Positions 8,649 to 17,653 of a stretch of DNA of 25,204 bases are shown piece by piece. Numbering within the stretch: position 1 is the first letter of the stretch; the number at the start of each line of letters is the position of its first letter. Made by a program: the position numbers and the translations under genes. A model generated the notes under the pieces. It had not been told where the DNA came from, searched no databases, and saw only the letters and a program-made list of their open reading frames with translations. The stretch is from Actinomycetota bacterium (GTDB lineage: Bacteria; Actinomycetota; UBA4738; CADDZG01; WHSQ01): positions 1 through 25,204 of the forward strand of contig JAUJNU010000033.1 of NCBI GenBank assembly GCA_030448085.1, in the 5' to 3' direction.

Positions 8649-9308
8649 CTAAGGGCCGGGATCGGGCTGCTGTGGGGCCGTCGCCCCGGAGCCCTGGGCA
8701 CCGTCTTGTCCGCCTCCGGAGCCGCCTCGCCTGCGCCGGCGGGATCGCTTGCGCTTTCTGGGTGCCGGAGCCTGCTCGCGCTCTCCCCCCTCTTCCCGGG
8801 CCAGCCGCGGCGGGGCGGGAGCCTTCTCGCGTCTAGGCCCCGAACCAGGGTTTGCCCCCCCGGGCCCTCCCTCCGAGCCGCCGGAGCGACCGGAGCCGCC
8901 CGAGGTCGCGGACCTGCTGGAAGAGGAGCCGTTGGATCGACCCTGGCGCGCCGCCGCGTCCCGCTCATCGGCCACCTTGATGGTGATCCTGTACTCCTGC
9001 GGGTACTGGGGGACGCCCCAGCTCGACTGCAGCTCGCCTATGACCGTCTCGAGGATCTGTCCGTCGGGAGGCCCGCTGAGCGTCTCCGGACGCTCCTTAG
9101 GAAGGGCCCTTACGAGATCTTCCGAAGACTTGGGCGACGAGCCCGACGGCCCACTGCCCCGCTTGCCGCGCCGGCGTCGGGACTTGGACCTGCTGCTCGT
9201 GCCGGCCGAAAGACCGCCTTGTTGTTGCTGCTGTGGCTGGCTCTGGGCCTCGGTGGCCGAGCCTTCACGTCTGGGGCGTCTACGTCGCCTCCGCCGTGGC
9301 TGGCTCAT
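8649..9308 (-). CDS. Arg/Ser/Gly-rich low-complexity protein translationally coupled to rsfS
   Basis: I do not recognise this 219-residue protein. The ATG at 9308 is chosen because GGGAGGGTGAGG lies directly before it; the frame itself is open further upstream. It overlaps the end of rsfS by 29 bases. The N-terminus has seven Arg in a row (5-11) and RRPRREG, then a Gln run (26-30), then SRSKSRRRRGKRG. A short ordered core follows at about 61-115: DGQILETVIGELQSSWGVPQ, then EYRITIKVADERDAA. After a Ser/Gly-rich spacer, a second basic cluster, RKRKRSRRRRRGG, sits near 184-196. Basic flanks around a small core suggest RNA or ribosome binding, which fits its position after the ribosomal silencing factor gene but is inference. 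Confidence 0.65.
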   Translation of the reverse strand: MSQPRRRRRRRPRREGSATEAQSQPQQQQQGGLSAGTSSRSKSRRRRGKRGSGPSGSSPKSSEDLVRALPKERPETLSGPPDGQILETVIGELQSSWGVPQYPQEYRITIKVADERDAAARQGRSNGSSSSRSATSGGSGRSGGSEGGPGGANPGSGPRREKAPAPPRLAREEGGEREQAPAPRKRKRSRRRRRGGSGGGQDGAQGSGATAPQQPDPGP

Positions 9309-9690
9309 CCTCACCCTCCCAACCGTCCTCGAATGGCACCCTGGGTGCGTCCGACCAGAGGCGCTCGAGGTCGTAGTACTCGCGGTCTTCCTTCTGGAAA
9401 GCGTGAACGACGAAGTCGACGTAGTCGAGTAGCACCCACTGGGCCTCCCGCTCACCCTCACGCCTGAACGGTTTCCTGCCGTACGCCTCCTGCAAGCGCC
9501 GTTGCACCTCGTCCACGATCGTTCGGACCTGTCTATCGGTGTTGCCGCTGCAGATGATGAAGTGGTCGGTGATCACCAGTTGCTGAGAGACGTCGAGGAT
9601 GACGATCTTCTCGGCCTTCTTATCAGATGCCGCTTCGGCCGCGGCGAGGACGATCGAGATATCCGTCCCGCTCTTCTGGCCGCTGATCAC
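9280..9690 (-). CDS. rsfS: Ribosomal silencing factor RsfS (Iojap/DUF143)
   Basis: RsfS binds ribosomal protein L14 on the 50S subunit and blocks joining with 30S when nutrients are low. The 136-residue product shows the family's signature: KIVILDVSQQLVITDHFIIC (about 28-47), SGNTDRQVRTIVDEVQRRL, then EREAQWVLLDYVDFVVHAFQ and REYYDLERLWSDA. The C-terminus is slightly longer than usual and acidic. The start is GTG at 9690, sharing GTGA with the TGA of the LCP-like gene upstream. Its 3' end overlaps the Arg/Ser-rich gene. The order nadD, LCP-like, rsfS is common in actinobacteria. The gene is intact. Confidence 0.96.
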   Translation of the reverse strand: MISGQKSGTDISIVLAAAEAASDKKAEKIVILDVSQQLVITDHFIICSGNTDRQVRTIVDEVQRRLQEAYGRKPFRREGEREAQWVLLDYVDFVVHAFQKEDREYYDLERLWSDAPRVPFEDGWEGEDEPATAEAT

Positions 9691-11541
9691 TGGGCTCGCT
9701 GGAAGTCCTTTCCGACCACGATGGTTAGGTCCACGGTATCTTGCTCTTGCTCTGAGATCTGCACTTGGCCGGTGCCAAGCAGCCTCTTTGCCTTCTCCGC
9801 CGCCGCTACCGAACCGTCTGTTGAATCGTAGACGACGAGCAGAGTATTGGGGTAATCCAATCGGTTCGCGTTACCCGTGAGGACAACGTTGAAACCCTGT
9901 CCCACCAGCTGGGAGGCGACCGCCTGCCCCACCCCGGGGACCCCGTTCCCGTTCAGTATCTGCACGCTCACGTCCTGATCGTGTTGCTCGTCCTCCACCC
10001 CTACGACATCGGCCACGAACTCGCTCAGCTCCGGCTGGGTCGTGACGAGAAGCTCGGTCGCCGCGCCATCTTCGCTCTCGACCTCGTAAGGCCGAGTCGG
10101 GAGCGGCATCAAGGCACGATCCGTCTCTTCGAGGGCGGCCAGCTTGCCGAAGAACTTCAGCTGCTCTTCCTGGGTCGCATCGGACTCGCCGAGGAGGGTG
10201 CCGGATGCCCTCAGCGCCTCCACCAGGTTCTTGGGTCGCCCCCCGAAGGTCTCGAAGAGCGAATCCCAGAAGGCGAGGTGGCGGGCGCCCAGCTCGATGT
10301 CATCGCCCTCCAGCCCCAACGTGTAGAGGAGCTTCACCAGGAACTTCGCCGGGAGCACCTGCGGGCCGGGGCGAACAGCACCTGCGCGCCAGCGCCTGCT
10401 TTGACCTTCACCTCCTCGAACACGTCGATGCTCAGTGGGCCGGTGCTCTCGAAGATGGCCCTGGCGGCGCTCGGAGACAGGTTGATGTACTGGTCGATCT
10501 GGACCCCCAGGAGGTTCTCCGCCGTCACCAGAAGGAGGGGCACCCCCGGTCTCCATGGCGCCGGCCAGCGTCTGGAAGCCCCGCCCCGGCACCTCCACCG
10601 CCGTGCGAGCGGGGATGTAGACGACGCCCCTTGGTCCTCCCGGTCGTCGTAGAGAGAGCATCGTCAACCACTTCACCTTCCTCCTCCCCGGCCTTCTCCT
10701 GCGTGCCGAGGACGGGGGTGGTGGAAAGGTGCTCGGGGGGGGGGGGCACAGGTCCTTGCGCTGGTGGGGTCGGAGCGCCCGGGTTGCCGGCGAGGAACGC
10801 CACGCCTACCGCCACGGCCGCCGCCGCGGCCACGGCGCCGGCGAGCCCTTTCTGGGTCATGCGGCGAGACCGGGTTCGTCGCTCCTGGAGGGCCACTCTG
10901 CGGGGGCCGAGAGGCTGCGGCGGGTCCGCGGGCACCGGTGTCGCCGCATCGCCTTGAACAACCGGGTCGGCCTCGACCTTCGGCTCAACGGGGGGCACCG
11001 CAGTCTCGGCGCGGTCATGGGCAACCGCAGCCGCAGCCGGCGCAGGCTCGGCAGGCTCGGCCGGCTGTGACGTGGGCTCTACCTGGGTCGCTGGCGGTGG
11101 GGCTTCGGAGGGTTCGTCATCGGGCGAGGCCTCGACGGGGGGAGCAGCTTCCGCCTCACCGACGTCAGCTTCCTCAGGATCACCGGCATCCGCCCGGCTC
11201 CGCCAGCGGCTACCGAGCCCGCGGTGCCTGCGGGCGCTGTGCTTGGGCCTGTGGCGAGGCTTCAGGAGCGGGACCGACTCCTCTGCCGACTCCTCTGCCA
11301 CGTCCGTTGCTCGCTCTCCATCCGTTTCGGCCTCCGCGGCACCGGTCGCATCCGCCTGCGGACCCGCGGAAGGGGTCTCTCCGGCCACGACCGCAGGCGC
11401 CCCCTCGGCCACGCTCTCCTCTGACCGAGCCTCGGAGACGGCGGGGGCTTCAGACGCGTCCTCCTGCGGCTCGGACGTGGCCACCGGCTCCTCCACGGGC
11501 TCGTCCGGCCCGCCTCGTCCGAAGAGACGCTTCCTAGGCAT
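9687..11541 (-). CDS. LCP (LytR-CpsA-Psr)-like membrane protein with LytR_C domain and long cytoplasmic tail (frameshifted)
   Basis: LCP proteins transfer glycopolymers from lipid carriers to peptidoglycan outside the cell. The locus codes about 618 residues. The ATG at 11541 follows GGAGGAAGCGG and overlaps nadD by 8 bases. Residues 1-230 form a disordered tail rich in Ala, Pro, Glu and Ser with basic patches (KPRHRPKHSARRHRG), before one membrane helix (about 231-252). An LCP-like domain follows (GVVYIPARTAVEVPGRGFQT, then VTAENLLGVQIDQYINLS). A LytR_C domain ends the protein (VSVQILNGNGVPGVGQAVAS, then VVGKDFQRAQ). The frame shifts near 10628, 10545 and 10369, all in C runs of the coding strand. 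The usual IPRD of the LCP core reads IPAR here, so catalytic activity is uncertain. Confidence 0.82.
10735..10746 (+). repeat. 12-base G homopolymer inside the LCP-like gene
   Basis: Twelve G residues (C on the coding strand) encode PPPP just outside the membrane helix. The frame is kept through this run as given. It is the longest homopolymer I noticed in the window and a likely site of slippage, in sequencing or in the cell. Confidence 0.9.
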
Positions 11542-12124
11542 CCGCTTCCTCCATGTAGAGCCGGCGGCTCTCGATGTAGCGGCCCACCGGCCCGGGCACG
11601 AGCCGGGTGAACGGCTGGGATCGGCGCACACGGGAGCGGATGTCCGAGGCCGAGATGTCCACGCCCTCCATCTCGAGCCGGTGCACCCGGGGCCAGCCTT
11701 CTTCGGTCACGAGGCCCTCCAGGTCGGAACCCGGTCTCGTCACGGCGACCACCTCACAATCCTTCGCGAGCTCTTCTACCCGGGCCCAGGTCCCGAGGCC
11801 CAAGACCGCGTCGGCGCCCAGGATCAAGAAGAAGCTGGCGTCCTCGCCGTAGAACGCCTTCAACTCCCGCAGCGTGTCCGCTGTGTAGGTCGGGCCCTGG
11901 CGGTCCAGCTCGAGGCGTGAGACCCCGAAGCCGCCCCCCGCGGCCCCCAGCATGGTCATGAGGAACCTGTCCTCGCCATCGGAGTAGCGCTTCTTCTGCC
12001 ACGGCCGGCCCGTTGGCACGAACAGCACCCGGTCTAGATGGAAGGCCGCACGGGCCGCGGCCGCTGCTTTGAGGTGGCCGAGGTGAAGAGGGTCGAACGT
12101 TCCCCCCATGATCCCCAGCCTCAT
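11534..12124 (-). CDS. nadD: Nicotinate-nucleotide adenylyltransferase
   Basis: NadD joins ATP and nicotinate mononucleotide to give deamido-NAD, an essential cytoplasmic step of NAD synthesis. The 196-residue protein begins MRLGIMGGTFDPLHLGHLKA, with the nucleotidyltransferase motif GGTFDPxHxGH at residues 7-17. It ends with the family's ISASDIRSRVRRSQ segment (about 155-168) and VPGPVGRYIESRRLY. Length is typical. The ATG at 12124 follows AGGTGAAGAG. Its 3' end overlaps the LCP-like gene by 8 bases. The 65 bases between it and proA are the only notable gap in this section. The gene is intact. Confidence 0.97.
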   Translation of the reverse strand: MRLGIMGGTFDPLHLGHLKAAAAARAAFHLDRVLFVPTGRPWQKKRYSDGEDRFLMTMLGAAGGGFGVSRLELDRQGPTYTADTLRELKAFYGEDASFFLILGADAVLGLGTWARVEELAKDCEVVAVTRPGSDLEGLVTEEGWPRVHRLEMEGVDISASDIRSRVRRSQPFTRLVPGPVGRYIESRRLYMEEADA

Positions 12125-12189
12125 CTCTTCACCTGCCTCATACCTCTAGCTAACCTCAATCAGGGGCCTAAGAAGCGGATGGAGCGGCT

Positions 12190-13464
12190 CTAGGTCCGGA
12201 CCTGACCCTCGCCCCAGACGACGTATTTCGTGGTTGTCAGCTCCCTCAGGCCCATCGGACCCCGGGCGTGCAGCTTCTGAGTCGATATCCCGATCTCGGC
12301 CCCGTAGCCGAACTCGCCCCCGTCCGAGAAGCGGGTCGAGGCGTTGACGAAGATTGACCCGGAGTCGACCTCCCGGGTGAACCTGCGGGCCGCATCGATG
12401 TCCCGGGCAACTATGGCCTCTGCGTTCGAGGTGCCCCAGGCGTTGACGTGCTCTATCGCCTGATCGAGGGAGTCCACCACCCGCACGGCGATCTTGAGGT
12501 CGAGGTATTCGGTTCCCCAGTCCTCGTCGGTGGCAGCGGTCGCCTTCGGCCACAGCCCGGTCACGGTCTCGTCTCCCCGCACATCCACGCCCCGCTCCGC
12601 CAGCGAGTCCAGAACACCGGGTAACCAGGTGGAGGCAAGATCCCTGTGCACCAGAAGGGTTTCGGCTGCGTTGCAGACGCTCGGTCGCTGCGTCTTCGCA
12701 TTGATGATGATCTCGGATGCCATCGTGGTGTCGGCAGAGCTGTCGACGTAGACGTGGCAGTTCCCATCCCCGTCGATGATGAACGGCACCGTCGCGTTGT
12801 CCTCGATGCTCTTCAGGAGCTCCTTGCCCCCGCGCGGCACCAGAAGGTCGATGAGGCCTTTGGCCTGCATCAGCTGGGTCGCGGCCTCACGGCTCGGGTC
12901 CTCGATGAGTGCGATGGCGTCGACGGGGAGGCCCGTCGCCGCTAGAGCCTTTTGCAGGATCCCGGCGATAGCGGTGTTCGAGTGGATCGCCGTAGAGGAT
13001 CCGCGCAGCACACACGCGTTGCCGGACTTGAGACACAAGCCGGAGACGTCGGCGGTGACGTTCGGACGAGCCTCGTAGATGACGGCAACGACCCCGATCG
13101 GCACCCGCACCTTCTCGATGAGAAGGCCGTTGGGTCGCCTCCATCCCTCTAAGACCTCACCCACCGGGTCGGGCTGCGCGGCGACCGCACGCAGGCCCTC
13201 GGCCATGGAGGAAACGCGCGCCTGCGTAAGCGTCAGCCTGTCGACGATCGTGGCCGAGGTCCCCGACTCCCGTGCCTTCGACACGTCTTTCTCGTTAGCC
13301 GCGGTAAGTGCCGCCCAACCGGCTTCCAAGGCGTCGGCCATGGCCATGAGTGCGGCGTCCTTGGTCGCCGAGCTCAGCTGCGCAACCTCGTTCGCCACGG
13401 CGGCGGCGCGACGGCACACCTCGAGGGCTGAGGGGGTCGTTCTCGCTTCGGCTGGCAGGGTCAT
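12190..13464 (-). CDS. proA: Gamma-glutamyl phosphate reductase
   Basis: ProA reduces gamma-glutamyl phosphate to glutamate semialdehyde with NADPH, the second step of proline synthesis. The 424-residue protein is full length and intact. It shows the aldehyde-dehydrogenase-like fold motifs PIGVVAVIYEARPNVTADV and CLKSGNACVLRGSSTAIHSN, and the catalytic-cysteine segment KTQRPSVCNAAETLLVH in the middle. The C-terminal region contains SGSIFVNASTRFSDGGEFGY and ISTQKLHARGPMGLRELTT, both strongly conserved. The ATG at 13464 overlaps the proB stop by four bases (ATGA), so the two enzymes, which are thought to pass an unstable intermediate between them, are made together. Confidence 0.98.
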   Translation of the reverse strand: MTLPAEARTTPSALEVCRRAAAVANEVAQLSSATKDAALMAMADALEAGWAALTAANEKDVSKARESGTSATIVDRLTLTQARVSSMAEGLRAVAAQPDPVGEVLEGWRRPNGLLIEKVRVPIGVVAVIYEARPNVTADVSGLCLKSGNACVLRGSSTAIHSNTAIAGILQKALAATGLPVDAIALIEDPSREAATQLMQAKGLIDLLVPRGGKELLKSIEDNATVPFIIDGDGNCHVYVDSSADTTMASEIIINAKTQRPSVCNAAETLLVHRDLASTWLPGVLDSLAERGVDVRGDETVTGLWPKATAATDEDWGTEYLDLKIAVRVVDSLDQAIEHVNAWGTSNAEAIVARDIDAARRFTREVDSGSIFVNASTRFSDGGEFGYGAEIGISTQKLHARGPMGLRELTTTKYVVWGEGQVRT

Positions 13465-14566
13465 CGGCCTTCCTCGAGGATCACGAGCTGGTCGCGGTGG
13501 ATGACCTCTCGGCCGGCGAACTCTGAGCTCGACCTTCCGCGTGCGGCCACCAGCTCTTCCGACGAATAGCGTACCAACCCCCTCGCGAAGACCCCGGTTC
13601 CGTCCGCCTCAACGTCCACCGTGTCCCCAGACGCGAACGTTCCTCGCACCTCGACAACTCCCACCGGCAACAGGCTCCGCTTCTGCTCGCGCAGAGCCCG
13701 AGCGGCCCCCGCGTCCACGGATACCGTCCCCTTGGGCGGCTGGGCAAATGCTATCCAGAGCCTCTGCGCCGACACGCGGCTTGGGTGTGGATGGAAGAAG
13801 GTCCCCACCCGCTCTCCCCTCGCCACCTGGTCGACGACGTCATCACGGGCGGCTGCGGCCACGACCACGCCGACGCCCGAGAACGTTGCTACCCAAGCGG
13901 CGGCCAGCTTCGATGCCATGCCCCCGGTGGCGTGCTGGGAGCCCCTTCCTCCCGCCGCCCGCTCCAACTCGGGGGTGATGCGCTCGACCTCGTCGATGAC
14001 GGGGGCTCCCGGGTCCTTACGGGGTCCGAGGCATGAAGGCCCTCGGTGTCCGTCAGCAGGAGGAGAAGCTTCGCCTTCACGAGGTTCGCAACCAGCGCGG
14101 CGAGCCGGTCGTTGTCGCCGAACCTGATCTCATCCGTCGCCACCGTGTCGTTCTCGTTAACCACCGGTATCGCCCCCACCGACAGGAGTCGCTCGATCGT
14201 GTTCCGGGCGTTCTCGTACTGCAGGCGGCGGACGAAGTCCTGTTGCGTCAGAAGGATCTGAGCCGCAACGAAACCCCTACCTGCGAGCGAGGCCGAGTAG
14301 AGGGACATGAGCCTCCCTGACCCACCGCGGCAGCGGCCTGAAGGGACGGGATATCGGACGGCCTGTTGCGGAAACCCAGCGGATTGAGCCCGGCTGCGAT
14401 CGCTCCCGACGAGACGAGGATGACCTCGACACCGTCGGCCCGCAGACGCCCCATCGCATCGCAGATGGCTCCGATCCGGGATTCGGCCGGCTGGCCCTCC
14501 GATCCCACAAGGGACGGTGCCGATCTTTACGACGAGACGGTCTCCGGGACCCAACCGGGGGCGCAC
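13461..14566 (-). CDS. proB: Glutamate 5-kinase with PUA domain (frameshifted)
   Basis: ProB phosphorylates glutamate, the first and feedback-controlled step of proline synthesis. The locus codes about 368 residues, the usual length for kinase plus PUA domain. Visible motifs are DRLVVKIGT at the N-terminus, [46 protein letters not shown] (split here as the ENDTV motif and the DNDRL motif), and [13 protein letters not shown]. The C-terminal 80 residues form the PUA domain. The frame changes near 14515, 14315 and 14022, each fixed by one base. The start is GTG at 14566, one base after the obgE stop. It overlaps proA by four bases. Confidence 0.93.
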
Positions 14567-14567
14567 G

Positions 14568-15826
14568 TCAGCGCGTGCCGGCGCGCTGGTCGGGGTCGAA
14601 GTCGAACGAGACGTCCCCGATCCTCACCTCGTCACCTGCCACCGCTCCCGCCAGTTGCAGCTCTTTCTCGACGCCGAGCGAGATCAACCTCCGGGCGAGC
14701 CTCTCGACCGCCTCCTCGTTCTCCATGTCGGTGCTGCCGACGAGCCGCTCCGGGCGACGACCGCTGACGCGCCAAGCCAGACCCTCGCGCTCCACCCGCA
14801 CGGGCTCCTCTCGGATCACGTGGCGGACGTAGCTCGGCGACGGCGGGCGGCGGCACGTGAATCTCTAACGGCCGATCTGAGGCGGCCGAGCAGCGGCTCT
14901 ATGCCCTCACCCGTGACGGCGGAGATCGCGAGGACATCCGGGTGCGCCTCCTTGACCTTCGCGAGCCTCTCCGGCGCAACGTCCATCTTGCTGGCTACGA
15001 TCAGATGGGGGCGGGCCGCGAGCTCGGGGTCGAATGCCTCGAGCTCCGCCTTCAGGACCGCCACATCCTCGGTCGGGTCCCGGTCCTCCGCTGCGAGGTC
15101 CGCAAGGAAGAGGAGCACCGCGGCCCGGCGCACGTGCCGCAGGAACTGATGTCCGAGCCCCCTGCCCTGGCTCGCTCCGGGAGCAGCCCGGGTATGTCGG
15201 CGACGACGAAGCTGTCGTCCCCAACCTTTACCACCCCGAGGTTAGGGGCGAGGGTGGTGAACGGATAGCTGGCGATCTTCGGCTTGGCGGCAGATATGCG
15301 GGAGATGAGGGTCGACTTGCCGGCGTTGGGGAAACCCACGAGCCCGACGTCAGCGAGGAGCCTCAACTCGAGACGGAGCCACCGCTCCTCGCCCGGCTCG
15401 CCTTTCTCGGCGAAGGACGGCGCCCTGCGGGTAGCCGTCGCGAACTGCGCGTTGCCCCGGCCCCCCTGCCCTCCCCGAGCCGCCACCACCGCGCCCCTGC
15501 GTTCGCTAGGTCGGCGATCAAGACACCCTCTTCGTTGAACACCACGGTGCCCGGTGGGACCAGAATCACTCGATCCTTGGCGCTGGCTCCGTGCCTGCGC
15601 TTGCCGGAGCCGTGCCCCCCTTGTCGGCCTTGATGTGGGGGTGGTCCCTCAGGTCGAGAAGCGTGGCGGGAGATGGGTCGGCCCGCAGGATGACACTGCC
15701 CCCGTTGCCGCCGTCGCCGCCGTCGGGGCCACCGTTCGGCTTATAAGGCTCGTGGTGCCAGGAGACGGAACCGTTTCCACCCGCGCCGGAAAGGACGTTG
15801 ATCTTGACTTCGTCTACGAAGGCCAT
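14568..15826 (-). CDS. obgE: Obg family GTPase (frameshifted)
   Basis: Obg is an essential GTPase that binds the 50S subunit late in assembly and links growth to (p)ppGpp. The locus codes about 420 residues. The N-terminal Obg domain starts [20 protein letters not shown] and has the Gly-rich repeats [16 protein letters not shown]. The G domain shows the P-loop [17 protein letters not shown] for G3, and a degenerate G4 at ASKMD. A C-terminal OCT domain ends [14 protein letters not shown], typical of actinobacterial and Firmicutes Obg. Frames change near 15618, 15495, 15180 and once or twice between 14870 and 14825. Position after rpmA is the classic rplU-rpmA-obg order. Confidence 0.94.
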
Positions 15827-15868
15827 CGGCTGGGATGCCCCAAGCGTCCGGGGCGAAGGGTTTCTGGG

Positions 15869-16155
15869 CTAGCTGGCGGACGTCTCGGCGGGAGCCGACT
15901 CGGGCTCCGGCGCCATGACGCTGACTACCCTGCGCCCGCGCATCCGGTGGAACGTGACGGTGCCGAAGGCCTTTGCGAACAAGGTGTCGTCGTTGCCGCG
16001 CCCCACGTTGTACCGGGGTGCAGCCTCGTCCCTCGCTGCCTCACGATGATCATGCCCGGCTTGGCCTGCTGGCCGCCGAACAGCTTGACGCCGAGCCTCT
16101 TGGACTCGGAATCACGCCCGTTCCTCGACGAGGAGGCGCCCTTCTTATGAGCCAT
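15869..16155 (-). CDS. rpmA: 50S ribosomal protein L27 (one frameshift)
   Basis: L27 sits at the peptidyl-transferase centre of the large subunit. The N-terminus, [20 protein letters not shown], is the standard start without the cleavable extension of Firmicutes L27. [20 protein letters not shown] and HPG follow. One base is missing near 16010; in the corrected frame the protein continues [20 protein letters not shown] and ends [20 protein letters not shown]. The resulting length of about 95 residues is slightly long because of this acidic tail. The ATG overlaps the end of rplU by 11 bases. Confidence 0.95.
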
Positions 16156-16513
16156 CTGCGTCAGCCCCTTCCTCGGTCTGCGCCTTCTTCTTGGCGCGAC
16201 CCGCCGTCAGCTTGATGTCCGAGATCTGGATCCTCGAGTACTTCTGGCGGTGGCCGTTGTGGACCCGATACCCGGTCTTGTTCTTGTACTTGAAGACTTC
16301 GATCTTCTTGCCCTTGGTCTCGTCGAGGACCGTTGCGCTCACGCGGGCCGCGCCGAGGTCCTTGGAGCTCGACCGGACCTTGCCCTTGTCGTCAACGATC
16401 AGGAGCGGCGTGAACTCGACGGTGTCCCCGTCCTGCTTCAGCCGCTCGACCTCGATAACGTCGCCCTTGGCGACCTTGTGTTGCTTCCCGCCCGCGCGGA
16501 TGACTGCGTACAT
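16145..16513 (-). CDS. rplU: 50S ribosomal protein L21
   Basis: L21 is a 23S rRNA-binding protein of the large subunit. The start chosen is ATG at 16513, [20 protein letters not shown], because it matches the family N-terminus exactly and is preceded by AAAAGGGGTAGAGGT; a longer open frame upstream is not conserved. The 122-residue protein contains the L21 signature [20 protein letters not shown] followed by Q, then QISDIKLT. The C-terminus has an acidic tail (EEGADADGS). It is the first gene of the rplU-rpmA-obgE-proB-proA run and is intact. Confidence 0.97.
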   Translation of the reverse strand: MYAVIRAGGKQHKVAKGDVIEVERLKQDGDTVEFTPLLIVDDKGKVRSSSKDLGAARVSATVLDETKGKKIEVFKYKNKTGYRVHNGHRQKYSRIQISDIKLTAGRAKKKAQTEEGADADGS

Positions 16514-16665
16514 ACCTCTACCCCTTTTGAATATGGCCCTGCGGGTGGATAAAGCCCCACGGGGGCCGGGCACCCGGAAGGTGCGCCCGAACAGGATAAC
16601 ACCGAGCCAAGAAAGTGACGCCCCGGGGGATGCGCTTAAATGACCGGACGCTAAGGAGGTGGCGG
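16514..16665. promoter_or_regulatory. Divergent region and possible L21 leader with two hairpins
   Basis: This 152-base gap separates rplU on the minus strand from the epimerase on the plus strand and must hold promoters for both. Two hairpins lie in what would be the rplU leader: GCCCC/GGGGC at 16554-16566 and GCACC/GGTGC at 16570-16584. L21 operons in some bacteria carry autoregulatory leaders, so a similar role is possible. A TATCCT that could be a -10 box for rplU lies near 16592-16597 on the minus strand, without a good -35 box. The epimerase has a strong Shine-Dalgarno, AGGAGGT, at 16654-16660. Confidence 0.4.
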
Positions 16666-17650
16666 GTGAAGGTTTTTCTAACAGGCGGAACCGGCTTCAT
16701 CGGAGGGGCCGTCGGGGAAGCCCTTCGGAAGCGAGGCGACGACGTGAAGGCGCTCGTGAGGTCCCCCGATAAGGCTGCCACGCTCGCAGAGATCGGCTGC
16801 GAGCTCGTCACCGGCGACCTGGCGGACCGTGATGCCTTGGGTGCAGCCATGGCCGGTTGCGACGCCTTGATCCACGGCGCCGCGGTTTACGAGGTGGGTA
16901 TCCCAGCCAAGGCCCGGGGGGCGATGTTCGAGGCCAATGTCACGGGGACCGAAAACGTCATGCATGCCGCTCTCGAGACGGGGGTCCCGAGGGTCGTCTA
17001 TCTCTCGACGATCGCCACCTACGGCAACACCAAGGGCCAGGTTGTGGATGGGGGCCGAGCACGACGGCGACTACACCTCCTATTACGACGAGACGAAGCA
17101 CCTGGCAGAGCAGGTGACGCGCAGGCTGATCGCGGAGGATGGCCTGCCGTGCGTCATCGTGCAGCCGGGCAGTGTCTACGGGCCGGGCGACACCGCAGCC
17201 GTCGGAGCCATGCTCCGTCAGTTCCTCGATGGAAAGCTCCCGATGAAGATGTTCCCCGAGCTCGGGCTCAACTTCGTCCACAGGGACGACGTCGTGACGG
17301 GCACGCTGGCGGCACTCGACAAGGGCAGGATCGGGGAGCGGTATGTCCTCGGAGGTGAGATCGGCACCATGGGAGGGATGATCGACACGGCGGCGGCGGT
17401 GACGGGGAAGAAGGCGCCGAAGCGGACGATGCCGACCGCCCTCATCAAGATCTCAGCACCCCTGGGGCCGATCTTCGGCCCCCTGATGGGGTTCCCGGGC
17501 AACTTCCGCGAGCTGATCAGCTCATCACACAACGTCACCTTCTGGGCGCGCGACGACAAGGCGAGGGCCGAGCTCGGGTACTCGCCGCGCCCGCTCGAGC
17601 AGGGACTGAGGGAAACGCTGATGGCGGAGGGGCGGCTGCCGGTCGGTTGA
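16666..17650 (+). CDS. NAD(P)-dependent epimerase/dehydratase, extended SDR (one frameshift)
   Basis: The product (about 327 residues) is an extended short-chain dehydrogenase/reductase. It begins MKVFLTGGTGFIGGAVGEAL, with the GxxGxxG dinucleotide-binding loop, and has an active-site Ser in VYLSTIATYGN (about 114) with the Tyr/Lys pair in YYDETK (Tyr 140, Lys 144). PGSVYGPGD follows. The GTG start at 16666 is supported by AGGAGGT five bases upstream. One extra G in the run at 17050-17054 breaks the frame; removing it reads VVDGAEHDGDYTSYYDETK. Substrates of such enzymes range from nucleotide sugars to flavonoid-like or sterol alcohols, so the reaction is unknown. It is convergent with RNase G, three bases apart. 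Confidence 0.88.
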
Positions 17651-17653
17651 GCC

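Noticed and set aside
8706..9467. Two long plus-strand open frames opposite rsfS and the Arg/Ser-rich gene
   Set aside because: They lack a ribosome-binding site and recognisable motifs; one is Ala/Pro/Arg low complexity mirrored from the minus-strand gene.
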